Position numbers and translations under genes: made by a program. From the NCBI GenBank assembly GCA_018971185.1, contig JAGXBH010000005.1, positions 1 through 64,000 on the forward strand: 64,000 bases of DNA, read 5' to 3'. This stretch comes from Acidobacteriota bacterium (lineage in GTDB: Bacteria > Actinomycetota > Acidimicrobiia > Acidimicrobiales > RAAP-2). A model generated the notes under the pieces. That model saw only the letters and a list, made by a program, of their open reading frames with translations. It was not told where the DNA came from and did not search any database. Position 1 is the stretch's first letter. Every line of letters begins with the position of its first letter. Shown here piece after piece: positions 40,078 through 51,731 of the stretch.

Positions 40078-41172
40078 ATGTCAACGACGTCATTAACCCC
40101 TGAGCTCATCGCCGCCGCCCCGAAGGTCCTCCTGCACGACCACCTGGACGGCGGTGTGCGTCCCGCGACGGTGCTGGAACTGGCGCGCGAGATCGGCTAT
40201 CGCGATCTGCCGACGTCCGACGTGGACGAGCTCGCCCGGTGGTTCATCGCCGACGCCCCCGGCAGCGACCTGGTGCGCTACCTCCAGGGGTTCGCCCACA
40301 CGATCGCGGTCATGCAGACCAAGGACCAGATCGAGCGCATCGCCTCCGAGACGGCCTACGACCTCGCGATGGACGGGGTGGTCTACGCCGAGATCCGCTT
40401 CGCCCCCGAGCAGCACCAGCAGCGCGGACTGCGCCTCGACGAAGTGGTCCAGGCGGCGTTGACGGGCTTCGCCCACGGGACCGCGCAGGCGCGCTCGCGC
40501 GGACGAACGATCATCGTGCGCACCATCATCTCGGCCATGCGCCACGCCCAGCGCAGCGAGGAGATGGCCGCCCTGGCGGTGAGCTTCCGCGACGCGGGCG
40601 TCTGCGGCTTCGACATCGCCGGCCCCGAGGACGGCTTCCCACCCACCGAGCACCTGTCGGCCTTCCACCTCATCCAGCGCGAGAACTTCCACATGACGAT
40701 CCACGCGGGCGAGGCCTTCGGCCTGCCGTCGATCTGGGAGGCCGTGCAGTTCTGCGACGCCGAGCGCCTCGGCCACGGCGTGCGCATCGCCGACGACATC
40801 GAGCGCGTCGGCGACGAGTACCGCCTGGGGCGACTCGCGAGCTTCGTGCGCGACCGACGCATCCCCCTCGAGGTGTGCCCGACGTCGAACGTGCACACCG
40901 GCGCCGCGCCCACGCTGGACGCGCACCCCATCGAGCTGCTGCGCCAACTGCGCTTTCGCGTCACCCTCAACACCGACAACCGCCTCATGAGCGGCATCAC
41001 GCTCTCGAGCGAGTTCGCCGCGTGCGCCGACGCCTTCGGTTGGACGCTCGAGGACATGGAGTGGCTCACGCTCAACGCGGCCAAGAGCTCCTTCTACCAG
41101 TTCGACCAACGCCTCGCGCTGATCAACGACGTCATCAAGCCCGGGTACGCCCGACTGCGCGCGCGGCCCTAG
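40078..41172 (+). CDS. add: Adenosine deaminase
   Basis: KVLLHDHLDGGVRPATVLELA, MTIHAGEAFG, ERLGHGVRI, TLNTDNRLMSG. Confidence 0.95.
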   Translation: MSTTSLTPELIAAAPKVLLHDHLDGGVRPATVLELAREIGYRDLPTSDVDELARWFIADAPGSDLVRYLQGFAHTIAVMQTKDQIERIASETAYDLAMDGVVYAEIRFAPEQHQQRGLRLDEVVQAALTGFAHGTAQARSRGRTIIVRTIISAMRHAQRSEEMAALAVSFRDAGVCGFDIAGPEDGFPPTEHLSAFHLIQRENFHMTIHAGEAFGLPSIWEAVQFCDAERLGHGVRIADDIERVGDEYRLGRLASFVRDRRIPLEVCPTSNVHTGAAPTLDAHPIELLRQLRFRVTLNTDNRLMSGITLSSEFAACADAFGWTLEDMEWLTLNAAKSSFYQFDQRLALINDVIKPGYARLRARP

Positions 41173-42683
41173 GCGGGCGCGACGCGCCTTCTGCCCCGGA
41201 CGTACCAGAAGGCGCCCAGGGCCAGGGTCAGCGCGAGGGGGATCGCCTGGGTCATCTCGAAGGTCCAGCGCTGTCGCGCCCACCCCGCCGGGAGCGAGGC
41301 GTCGGCGGGCGAGGAACCCACGCCGGGCCACAGCAGGCCCACGGTGGCCACCACGGCCCACAGCGTGGTGAGGGCACTCGCCACCCACGCCGCGGCGCGC
41401 CCCCCGGGGACGCGGTAGGGGCGCGCCACGTGCGCGTGCGAGTACCGCAGTCGCGTCAGCGCCGGGAAGATCGCGAGGTAGGCCATCGCCGAGGTCGAGA
41501 TGGCCAGGCTGAGGACCACGCTGAAGTACTTCGCGGCGTTGCCACTGGTGAGCCAGCTGGCGAGCAGCATCGTCACCGTGGCCACCACCCCGGCCGTCAG
41601 GTCCACCGCCACCGGGGTGCCGTAACGCTCCGAGATCACCGCGAAGGAGCGCGGCGCGGCACCGTCGAGGGCGGCGACGGCCCAGCCGCGATTGGCGCCC
41701 ATCAGCCACGACACGCCCGAGCTCAACAGCGTCAGGATGAATCCGAGGGCGGCCAGGTCGCCCAGGACCGCGCCGGCGCCGTGCAACACCGACCCGGTCG
41801 CCGTCACGTGGCCCCCGTAGACCGTGAAGATGAGTTTCACCGCGTTGAGGAATCCCCCCAGGCTCGTCAGTTGGCCCGGCGGGAGGATCAACAGCACCGC
41901 GAGGATCGGCACGCCGTAGAGCGCGATGGTGCCCAGAGCCGAGCGCATGATGTTCACGGGCACGTCGTGGCGCGCGTCGCGCATCTCCTCACCGGCCTCG
42001 CTGGGCAGCTCGAAGCCCACCAGGGCGAAGAACAAGATGGGCGTCGTCGCCACGAAGACGCTCGACGAGGGCGAGAAGGCGCCCAGGTGCACCCCGTGGA
42101 CGCCGTGCGTGGCCGCGTAGAGCAACGTGGTCACGGTGAACAGGGCCACGAGCCCCACGCGCACCCACAGGCCCACCAATAACACGATCTTGCCGACGTT
42201 GAAGGAGAAGACCGTCGCGGCGACGCCCGTCCAGATGAAGAGGAGGGAGAAGAGATAGCGCGCGGGCCCGTCGAGCGGGGTGAAGAACGAGTCGACCGCC
42301 GCCACCGCGGTGATCGTCAGGGCACCCCCGAGCCAGATGGGATTCGAGATCCAGTAGAGCAACGCGGTGATCGCCGCGACGAAGCGGCCGAAGGCCAGCT
42401 TGACCCAGACGTAGGGTCCGCCCTCGACGGGGAAGGCGGTGCCCAGTTCCGTGCACAACAGGGCGTAGGGCACGAAGAACACGAGCCCCATGAAGAGTAG
42501 CCAGGTGATCGACTGGGCCCCCTCGCTGGTCAGCTTGCCGAAGGTGTCGAAACCGATGAGCGCGCACAGGATCATCGCGAGCGCGTCCATGCGACCGATC
42601 AGGACCCGCAGCTTTCCCTTCTCCCGGCGCGCCAGCGCGGTGTCGAGCGCGCCGTCCTCCCCCCTCGCACGCTCTTCGCTCAT
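41169..42683 (-). CDS. APC superfamily amino-acid/polyamine permease
   Basis: About 12 TM; FVPYALLCTELGTAFPVEGGPYVWVKLAFG. Confidence 0.9.
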   Translation of the reverse strand: MSEERARGEDGALDTALARREKGKLRVLIGRMDALAMILCALIGFDTFGKLTSEGAQSITWLLFMGLVFFVPYALLCTELGTAFPVEGGPYVWVKLAFGRFVAAITALLYWISNPIWLGGALTITAVAAVDSFFTPLDGPARYLFSLLFIWTGVAATVFSFNVGKIVLLVGLWVRVGLVALFTVTTLLYAATHGVHGVHLGAFSPSSSVFVATTPILFFALVGFELPSEAGEEMRDARHDVPVNIMRSALGTIALYGVPILAVLLILPPGQLTSLGGFLNAVKLIFTVYGGHVTATGSVLHGAGAVLGDLAALGFILTLLSSGVSWLMGANRGWAVAALDGAAPRSFAVISERYGTPVAVDLTAGVVATVTMLLASWLTSGNAAKYFSVVLSLAISTSAMAYLAIFPALTRLRYSHAHVARPYRVPGGRAAAWVASALTTLWAVVATVGLLWPGVGSSPADASLPAGWARQRWTFEMTQAIPLALTLALGAFWYVRGRRRVAPA

Positions 42684-42762
42684 CGTCCCCCTCGCCTGAC
42701 GGATCGGCCCTCGCCGTCACCGGTCTAGGCGACTTCGTCGCGCGCGTCAACGATTCGAGACC

Positions 42763-44418
42763 TCAGTCCAGGGCGAGGAGCGTCGCGAGGTCCGCGCGCA
42801 CCGCTTCGAGCAGCGCCGACGCCCGCTGGCGTTGGGCGCCGATATCGTCCGACGAGGGCTCGCCGACGATCTCGATATAGGCCTTGAGCTTGGGTTCGGT
42901 ACCCGAGGGCCGCACGACGACCCGCCCGGCGCCGCCCAGACGCCAGAGCAACCCCTCGGTCGGCGCGAGCCCGTTGTAGCCCCGCTCGAGGTCGATGACC
43001 TCGCTGAGCGCCACGCCGCCCAGGGTCGCGGGCGGCGTAGCGCGCACGCGCGCCATCACCTCGCCCAGCACCGTGCGCCCGCCCGGCGCGCTGACGCGCA
43101 GCGACAGCTGTGCGCCCGCGTGCACCCCGTAGCGCGTCTCGAGCTCATCGAGGCGGTCCAGCAACGTGAGGCCGTGGCGAGCGAGGTCGTGCGCGAGTCG
43201 AGCGAGGGCGAGGGCCGCCGAGAGGCCGTCCTTGTCCGCGACGCAGGGGTCGACGGCGTAACCCAGGGCTTCTTCGTAACCAAAGGCCAGTCGACGCCCG
43301 TCCGCGGCCTTGGTGATCCACTTGAAGCCGGTCAGCGTCGTGACGTAGGGCACGCCCGCGCGCGCCGCCATCTTCTCGAGCATCGACGAGGAGACGATGG
43401 TCGTGGCGACGACGTCATCGTCCTGCGCCTCGGCCAGGGCCACCGAGCCCAGGAGCCAACCGATCTCGTCGCCCCGCAACACGCGCCAGGCCCCCTCCGC
43501 CGTGCGCACGGCGGCCCCCAGGCGGTCGGCGTCGGGGTCGTTGGCGAGCAGGAGCGTGGCGCCGCTCATCTCGGCGCGGGCGATGCCCGCGTCCAGCACT
43601 CCCGGTTCCTCCGGATTCGGGAAGGGCAGGCCCGGGAACGTCGGATCGGGTCGCATCTGGTCCTCGACCAGAGCGACGTTCGAGAAGCCCGCTCGCGACA
43701 GGAGTCGCGACATCTCCTCGCCGCCCACGCCGTGCAGCGGCGTGTAGGCGAGGGAGAGGTCACTCGAGGCGACCGCGAATCGCGCCAACATGTGCTCGCG
43801 GTAGCCCTCGAGGAGTTCCTCGCTCACCACGTGGTGCAGCGGTGACGACCGGTCCCCCAGGGCCGGCGCCGTCGCCGCGCTGGCGTGGCGCTCCACGATC
43901 TCGTCGTGCGGGGGGACGATCTGGGACCCGTCGGGACCGTAGAGCTTGTAGCCGTTGTCAGCGGGCGGGTTGTGGCTGGCGGTGATCATGATGCCCGCGG
44001 CCGCTGAGAGCGCCCCGACGCAGTAGGCCGTCAACGGCGTGGGAAGCGGGCGGGGCATCTCGTGGACGACGACCCCGGCCCCGAGCAGCACCGCGACGAC
44101 CTCGTCGTTGAACGACTCCGACCCGCGCCGCGCGTCACGACCGACGACGACCCCGGCCCCGGCGTCCACGCCGATCTCGGCCAGCCACGCGACGACGCCC
44201 TGCGTGGCGCGGCGCACGGTGCAACGATTCATCCCCGCGGGGCCCGCCATCTCGGGTCCGCGCAGTCCCGCCGTGCCGAAGCGCAGTGGTTCGTCGAAGC
44301 GGCGATGGATCTCCTCGTCGTCGCCAGCGTCGAGCAGCGCCTGGATCGTCGCACGGTCCCCCTCGTCGGGATCGGCCGCCATCCAGGCGCCCACGCGCGC
44401 GATCAGCTCGTCGTTCAC
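42763..44418 (-). CDS. Phospho-sugar mutase (phosphomannomutase/phosphoglucomutase family; candidate phosphopentomutase)
   Basis: RFGTAGLRG, GIMITASHNPPADNGYKLYGPDGSQI, NDPDADRLGAAV, VVRPSGTEPKLKAYIE; GTG overlaps punA stop. Confidence 0.92.
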   Translation of the reverse strand: MNDELIARVGAWMAADPDEGDRATIQALLDAGDDEEIHRRFDEPLRFGTAGLRGPEMAGPAGMNRCTVRRATQGVVAWLAEIGVDAGAGVVVGRDARRGSESFNDEVVAVLLGAGVVVHEMPRPLPTPLTAYCVGALSAAAGIMITASHNPPADNGYKLYGPDGSQIVPPHDEIVERHASAATAPALGDRSSPLHHVVSEELLEGYREHMLARFAVASSDLSLAYTPLHGVGGEEMSRLLSRAGFSNVALVEDQMRPDPTFPGLPFPNPEEPGVLDAGIARAEMSGATLLLANDPDADRLGAAVRTAEGAWRVLRGDEIGWLLGSVALAEAQDDDVVATTIVSSSMLEKMAARAGVPYVTTLTGFKWITKAADGRRLAFGYEEALGYAVDPCVADKDGLSAALALARLAHDLARHGLTLLDRLDELETRYGVHAGAQLSLRVSAPGGRTVLGEVMARVRATPPATLGGVALSEVIDLERGYNGLAPTEGLLWRLGGAGRVVVRPSGTEPKLKAYIEIVGEPSSDDIGAQRQRASALLEAVRADLATLLALD

Positions 44419-45236
44419 AGCACCGGTATCAACTGGGCCAGCAGGCCCCCGAGCGACGCGGCGGCGTCGCGACCGGCCTCGAGCACCTCGAGGTGACTCA
44501 GGGGGGCGTCGGTGACCCCCGCGGCGAAGTTGGACACCAGGCTCAGCCCGAGGACCTCGGCGCCCATGTGACGCGCGGCGATGGCCTCGAGCACCGTGGA
44601 CATGCCGACGAGGGTCGCCCCCATCGAGCGCGCCATCGCGATCTCGGCGGGCGTCTCGTAGTGGGGACCGCGGAAACCCGCGTAGACCCCTTCGCTCAGG
44701 TGGGGCGCCACGGCGAGTGCCGCCGAGCGCAGGCGTCGCGCGTAGAGGTCGCTCAAGTCCACGAATCGCGACCCGTAGGGCTCGGGTGGCGCGGCGCCCT
44801 CCATCGGCGAGGTCGCCGTCAGGTTGATGTGGTCCTTGATGACCACCACCGACCCCGGACCCTTGGTGGGGTCGATGCCACCGCACGCGTTGGTGAGGAC
44901 CACCGTGCGCGCCCCCGCGGCGATGACGGTGCGCACCGGATGGGCCACCTGGTCGGCGCTGTTGCCCTCGTAGAGGTGCACGCGCCCCGACACGAGGGCG
45001 ACCTTGAGGCCCGCGACGTCCACCGAGAGGATCTGGCCGGAGTGTCCCACGACGGTGGGCGCGACGAAACCGCGCAGGGTCCCCGTGGCGACCTCGGCGA
45101 AGGGCGTACCCAGGGCGAGGGCCCCCTCCTTCCAGCCCGATCCGAGTACGACGGCCACGTCGTAGGAGTCGACCCCGCTGCGCACGCGCAGTTCGTCGGC
45201 CGCCTCACTGGCGAGTTGGTAGGGATTCGTCATCAT
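44415..45236 (-). CDS. punA: Purine-nucleoside phosphorylase
   Basis: VVLGSGWKEGA, VVLTNACGGIDP, YAGFRGPHYETPAEIAMARSMGATLVGMSTVLEAIAARHMGAEVLGLSLVSN. Confidence 0.95.
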   Translation of the reverse strand: MMTNPYQLASEAADELRVRSGVDSYDVAVVLGSGWKEGALALGTPFAEVATGTLRGFVAPTVVGHSGQILSVDVAGLKVALVSGRVHLYEGNSADQVAHPVRTVIAAGARTVVLTNACGGIDPTKGPGSVVVIKDHINLTATSPMEGAAPPEPYGSRFVDLSDLYARRLRSAALAVAPHLSEGVYAGFRGPHYETPAEIAMARSMGATLVGMSTVLEAIAARHMGAEVLGLSLVSNFAAGVTDAPLSHLEVLEAGRDAAASLGGLLAQLIPVL

Positions 45237-46070
45237 TGTCCAATCGTGTGCCAGACCGTCGAGGTCTCCACAAAGCTCCGAAGTCGACGAAGGGGGTTCT
45301 CGTCGTCGCGCGGCCGGTAGACGCGCTTGATGGACGCCGCCGCCCGTCGCGCCAGGTCGTCGCCCGCGGCGCCCGCGCCGGTCAAGTCCACGCCGTCGAC
45401 GTCCTCGTGGACGACCAGGTGCGGGGCCAGTTCGCTGGTGACGCCGCTCACCACGTTGAGGACGCCCGCGGGCAGGTCCGACGTCACGGTCATCTCGGCC
45501 AGGGTGATCGCCGGGGTCGGACGCCGCTCGCTGGCGATCGCCACCACCGCGTTCCCCACGCAGATCGGGGCCGCGACGCACTCGACGAATCCCTCCAACG
45601 ACGAGTCCTGGTCCGCCACCACCGCGACCACCCCACTCGGCGCGGGCAGCGAGAAATTGAAGAACGGGCCGGCGACGGGATTCGCGCCGCCCAGGACCTG
45701 GGCCACCTTGTCGGTCCACCCGGCGTACCAGACGAGGCGGTCGATCGCCCGCGCCACGCTCGCCCGGGCGTCCTTCGCCGCGAGCCCCTCGGCGACGCGG
45801 ACGTGCTCGGCCAGCTCGGCGCCGCGCGACTCGGCCATCTCGGCCCACCGGTAGAGCACCTGACCGCGGTTGTAGGCGCTCGCGGCCCACCACTTGGACT
45901 GCGCGCTGCGCGCCGCGACCACCGCGTCGCGCAGGTCCTTGCGCGAGCCCTGGGCCACGTTGGCGAGGAAGTCGCCACCAGCGCTCATCACCGGGTAGCT
46001 ACGACCCGACTCGGACCGGGGGAACGCCCCGTTGACGAGGAGCTTGTAGGTCTTCTTGACGTCGAGGCGC

Positions 46071-46078
<8 letters not shown>
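45233..46078 (-). CDS. Truncated aldehyde dehydrogenase-like protein lacking the catalytic-Cys domain
   Basis: 281 aa with ALDH N-terminal features (VNGAFPRSESGRSYPV, WYAGWTDKVAQ) but no G-x-x-C-x-AGSR motif; ATGA-coupled to punA. Confidence 0.88.
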
Positions 46079-47531
<1,453 letters not shown>

Positions 47532-47532
47532 T

Positions 47533-48525
47533 TCAGTCCCCTGAGTACTCGTCGGGCCGCACGTAGGCACCGGTGCGCTGCTTTCGGCGCTGCATCAACA
47601 GGTCGTTGAGGAGCGAGGAGGCGCCGAAGCGGAAGCACGCCGGGTCCAGCCAGGCGTCCCCGGCGGTCTCGTTCACCACGACGAGGTAGCGCAGCGCGTC
47701 CTTCGTCGTGCGGATGCCGCCGGCCACCTTCACGCCGACCACGCGACCCGTCGTCTCGGCGAAGTCGCGCGCCGCCTCGAGCATCACCAGGGCGACGGGC
47801 AACGTCGCGTTCACCCCGACCTTGCCCGTGGAGGTCTTGATGAAGTCGGCACCGGCGAGCATCGCGATCCAGCTGGCCCGCTTCACGTTGTCGTAGGTCA
47901 CCAGTTCGCCGGTCTCGAGGATCACCTTCAGGTGCGCGGCGCCGCAGGCCGCCTTGACCGCCACGATCTCGTCGAAGACCCGACCCCAGTGCCCGGCGAG
48001 GAAGGCCCCGCGATCGATCACCATGTCGATCTCGTCGGCCCCGGCCGACACCGCGTCACGCACGTCGAGCAACTTGACCTCGAGCGACGCGCGCCCCGAC
48101 GGGAACGCCGTCGCGACGGACGCGACCGCGACGGGTGAGTCCCCGAGGCTCGAGCGAGCGAGCGCGACAAGGTCGGGGTAGACGCACACGGCGGCCACGC
48201 TCGTCACCGTCGCGTCCGCGGGGTCGGGCCGCATCGCCTTGGCGCAGAGCGACGACACCCGCCCCGGAGTGTCCGCCCCCTCGAGCGTGGTGAGGTCCAC
48301 CATCGAGATCGCCAGGTCGATCGCCGTGGCCTTGGTCGACTTCTTGAGCGACCGCGTCGCGAGCTTGGCGACGCGACCCTCGACGCCGACGGCGTCGACG
48401 CCGCTCAGCGCCCCCACGAAGCGGCGCAACTCGCCCTCGTCGCGAAACCCGGGGACCGCGATCAACGCCGGGACGAGGACACCGCGATCGCGTATCTCGA
48501 TCGGACGCAGTGGGGCGATGCTCAC
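47533..48525 (-). CDS. deoC: Deoxyribose-phosphate aldolase
   Basis: AVCVYPDLV, GADEIDMVIDRGAF, LKVILETGEL, GADFIKTSTGKV, VGVKVAGGIRT. Confidence 0.97.
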   Translation of the reverse strand: MSIAPLRPIEIRDRGVLVPALIAVPGFRDEGELRRFVGALSGVDAVGVEGRVAKLATRSLKKSTKATAIDLAISMVDLTTLEGADTPGRVSSLCAKAMRPDPADATVTSVAAVCVYPDLVALARSSLGDSPVAVASVATAFPSGRASLEVKLLDVRDAVSAGADEIDMVIDRGAFLAGHWGRVFDEIVAVKAACGAAHLKVILETGELVTYDNVKRASWIAMLAGADFIKTSTGKVGVNATLPVALVMLEAARDFAETTGRVVGVKVAGGIRTTKDALRYLVVVNETAGDAWLDPACFRFGASSLLNDLLMQRRKQRTGAYVRPDEYSGD

Positions 48526-48607
48526 TCAAGTCAGGCTAGCAATGTGTCCCCGTGAGGTTCCAACGGGCCCGGAGTTGAGCAGCCGACTCGGAGCTGAGCC
48601 GGCCCGG

Positions 48608-49171
48608 TCACGAGTAGGTGGGCAGCTCCCCGGCCTCACGGCGCGCCGCCAGCGACGGAGCGGCCGCGTCCTTCTCGCTCAAGATGGCCTCGCCGCTCAA
48701 GCGCCACGGGACCGCGATCTCGGGATCGAGGGGATGGATCTCGAGCTCGTGAGGAGCGTCGTAGGGGGTCGAGAGAAGGTACGACAGGGCGGCCGTCTCG
48801 GAGGTCACGCAGAAGCCGTGGGCGACGCCGGCGGGAAGGACCACGGTCGTGCCCTCGTCCGCGGCCAGCGCGACGCTCACGACCGCGCCGAAGGTGGGCG
48901 AACCGACGCGCACGTCCACGATGACGTCGTCGAGGGACCCGTACACGCAGGTGACCACCTTGGCCTGACCGCGCGGGGCCAGTGAGTAGTGCAGCCCGCG
49001 CACCACGTTCCTGACCGACATCGAGAGATTGGACTGCTCCGCGGAGAAACGCACCCCGGCCGCCTCGAAGTCACCGGACTTGAACCACTCGCGGAAGAAT
49101 CCGCGCTCGTCGGCGAAGACGCGCGACTCCGCGACGTAGAGACCGGCGATCTCGAGTTCGCGCAAGTTCAC
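48608..49171 (-). CDS. rfbC: dTDP-4-dehydrorhamnose 3,5-epimerase
   Basis: DERGFFREWFKSGDF, QSNLSMSVRNVVRGLHY, LPAGVAHGFCV; GTG start overlaps rfbB stop. Confidence 0.94.
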   Translation of the reverse strand: MNLRELEIAGLYVAESRVFADERGFFREWFKSGDFEAAGVRFSAEQSNLSMSVRNVVRGLHYSLAPRGQAKVVTCVYGSLDDVIVDVRVGSPTFGAVVSVALAADEGTTVVLPAGVAHGFCVTSETAALSYLLSTPYDAPHELEIHPLDPEIAVPWRLSGEAILSEKDAAAPSLAARREAGELPTYS

Positions 49172-50139
49172 GGGGCCTCCTTCAGGGGGCGCCACCACGA
49201 CTCGTGGTCGAAGTACCACTGCACCACCGCGGCCAGGCCCTCGTCGAAGTCGACCTGGGGGGAGTAACCCAACTCGTTGGAGATCTTGGCGCAGTCCACC
49301 GAGTAGCGCCGGTCGTGACCCAGCCGGTCCGCCACCGGCTCCACGCTGGCGTCGGTCTTGTCGCACAACTGCAACAGCCGGTAGGTCAACTCCTTGTTCG
49401 TCAACTCGGTACCGCCGCCGATGTTGTAGATCTCCCCGGCGCGACCGCCCTCGAGGACCAGCATGATGCCGCGGCAGTGGTCGTCGACGTGCAGCCAGTC
49501 GCGCACGTTGAGCCCGTCGCCGTAGAGCGGCACCTTGCGCCCGTCCATCAGGTTCGTGACGAAGAGGGGGATGACCTTCTCGGGGAACTGGCGCGGGCCG
49601 TAGTTGTTCGAGCACCGCGTGACGTTGACGTGCAGGCCGTAGGTGCGGTGGTAGGCCAGGGCGGCCAGGTCCGAGCCGGCCTTGGAGGAGGAGTAGGGCG
49701 AATTGGGCTCGAGCAGGTGGTCCTCACGCCACGAGCCCTCGGGGATCGAACCGTACACCTCGTCGGTCGAGACGTGCACGAAGCGCTCGACCCCGTGGCG
49801 TCGCGCGCTCTCGAGCAGCGTCTGGGTGCCGATCACGTTGGTCTCGAAGAAGGTCCGCGCCCCGGTGATCGAACGGTCCACGTGACTCTCGGCCGCGAAG
49901 TGCACGACCGCCTGCGTCGCGCGCAGGACCTCGTCGGTCACCGCGACGTCGGTGATGGACCCGTGGACGAAACTCACCCGCGGATCACGCAGGGAGTCTT
50001 CGATGTTCTCGCGTCGTCCCGAATAGGTGAGCGCGTCGAGGATCACCACGTCGTCGTAGGGCGAACTGGGCGAGGCCAGGAGCATCTCGACGAAACGTGA
50101 ACCGATGAATCCGGCCGCCCCGGTGATCACAATGCGCAT
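49168..50139 (-). CDS. rfbB: dTDP-glucose 4,6-dehydratase
   Basis: [62 protein letters not shown]. Confidence 0.96.
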   Translation of the reverse strand: MRIVITGAAGFIGSRFVEMLLASPSSPYDDVVILDALTYSGRRENIEDSLRDPRVSFVHGSITDVAVTDEVLRATQAVVHFAAESHVDRSITGARTFFETNVIGTQTLLESARRHGVERFVHVSTDEVYGSIPEGSWREDHLLEPNSPYSSSKAGSDLAALAYHRTYGLHVNVTRCSNNYGPRQFPEKVIPLFVTNLMDGRKVPLYGDGLNVRDWLHVDDHCRGIMLVLEGGRAGEIYNIGGGTELTNKELTYRLLQLCDKTDASVEPVADRLGHDRRYSVDCAKISNELGYSPQVDFDEGLAAVVQWYFDHESWWRPLKEAP

Positions 50140-50189
50140 GGAGATACCTCGGCCTTAACTCAGGGTTGACGGACTTCTATACTAATGGA

Positions 50190-50984
50190 GTGAAGGGAAT
50201 CATTCTGGCCGGGGGTAGCGGCACGCGCCTCTACCCGATCACTCGGGCGACCTCCAAGCAGTTGTTGCCGGTGTACGACAAGCCGATGATCTACTACCCC
50301 CTCAGCACCTTGATGCTGACCGGGCTGCGCGACATCCTGCTCATCACCACGCCTCACGACCAGGCGGCCTTTCAGCGCCTCCTGGGCGACGGCGCCCACC
50401 TGGGCCTCAACATCTCGTGGGTCGTCCAGGACCAGCCCAACGGCCTCGCCCAGGCCCTCATCCTCGGTGAGGAGTTCCTCGACGGCGACAAGTGCGCCCT
50501 GATCCTCGGGGACAACCTCTTCTACGGACCCGGACTCGGGTCACACCTGAGCGAGAACACCGACATCGAGGGTGCGCTCGTCTTCGCCTACGAGGTCTCC
50601 GATCCGACGGCCTACGGCGTCGTGGAGTTCAGCGAGGACGGCAAGGTGTTGTCGATCGAGGAGAAGCCCCGCGAGCCGAAGAGCCGCTTCGCGATCCCCG
50701 GCCTCTACTTCTACGACGAGTCGGCCCCGTCCATCGCCAAGACCCTCACCCCGAGCGCGCGTGGCGAGCTCGAGATCACCGCGCTCAACAACGCCTATCT
50801 CGAGCGCGGCGAACTCCACGTACAGACCCTCTCGCGCGCGACGACCTGGCTGGACACCGGGACCCACGAGTCGCTCTACGAGGCGGGCGGATTGATCCGC
50901 ACCCTCCAGCACCGCACCGGACTGCGCATCGGCGACCCCGAGGAGATCGCCCGCGATCACGGATGGATCGCGAGCGACGCCTGA
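50190..50984 (+). CDS. rfbA: Glucose-1-phosphate thymidylyltransferase
   Basis: [51 protein letters not shown]. Confidence 0.96.
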   Translation: MKGIILAGGSGTRLYPITRATSKQLLPVYDKPMIYYPLSTLMLTGLRDILLITTPHDQAAFQRLLGDGAHLGLNISWVVQDQPNGLAQALILGEEFLDGDKCALILGDNLFYGPGLGSHLSENTDIEGALVFAYEVSDPTAYGVVEFSEDGKVLSIEEKPREPKSRFAIPGLYFYDESAPSIAKTLTPSARGELEITALNNAYLERGELHVQTLSRATTWLDTGTHESLYEAGGLIRTLQHRTGLRIGDPEEIARDHGWIASDA

Positions 50985-51112
50985 GACGCTCGTCGGCGTC
51001 GCCTCCGATGACGACCTCTACTCAGCGGTAATGTCCACTACCGATCAGTAAGGCTGACGACGGCGACGGCGCCTGGCCTACAGTGGGGGATCGACCCCAC
51101 GAAGGAGTAGTC

Positions 51113-51703
51113 ATGTCCACCGTCGCCGTCCGCACCCCTCGTCCCGTACTGGCCGATGTCGTCTCGAAATCCCTGACCGCTGACGTGGTCCTCGTCGTCG
51201 GCGCCGCCGCCTTCGTCGGCCTCCTGGCCCAGGTCTCCTTCATGATCCACCCCTTCGTCGTCCCCTTCACGGGCCAGACGCTCGGCGTCCTCTTGGTGGG
51301 CAGCACCCTCGGCGTGCGTCGGGCCATCGCGTCGATGACGCTCTACATGGTGGCGGGACTGGCCGGCCTCCCGTGGCTCGCGGCCCCGTTCAGGAGCGGG
51401 TATTCGCCCCTGCTCTTTGGCTACCTGCTCGGCTTCATCCTCTCGGTCTCGCTCATGAGCTGGCTGGCCTCACGGGGTAATGACCGCAACGTCGTCAGCG
51501 CGCTCGGACTCTTCGTGATCGGCGAGCTGGCCATCTACTCGATCGGCGTGCCGTGGCTCGCGGTCGACCTCCACGTCTCGCTCGCCAAGGCCATCACCCT
51601 GGGCATGACCCCCTACCTCATCTTCGACCTCGCCAAGGCCGTCCTCGCGGGGACCCTGCTCCCCGCGACCTGGCGACTGGTCGACCGCACGCGCCTCTCC
51701 TGA
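51113..51703 (+). CDS. bioY: Biotin transporter BioY
   Basis: VPFTGQTLGVLLVGSTLGVRRAIASMTLYMVAGLAGLPW; BioY signature. Confidence 0.93.
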   Translation: MSTVAVRTPRPVLADVVSKSLTADVVLVVGAAAFVGLLAQVSFMIHPFVVPFTGQTLGVLLVGSTLGVRRAIASMTLYMVAGLAGLPWLAAPFRSGYSPLLFGYLLGFILSVSLMSWLASRGNDRNVVSALGLFVIGELAIYSIGVPWLAVDLHVSLAKAITLGMTPYLIFDLAKAVLAGTLLPATWRLVDRTRLS

Positions 51704-51731
51704 GCGATGAGCGCGGCGACGCGGCGATAAG

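Noticed and set aside
40239-42182. 647-aa plus-strand ORF across add and the APC permease
   Set aside because: Low-complexity antisense/alternate-frame translation; add and the permease explain the region
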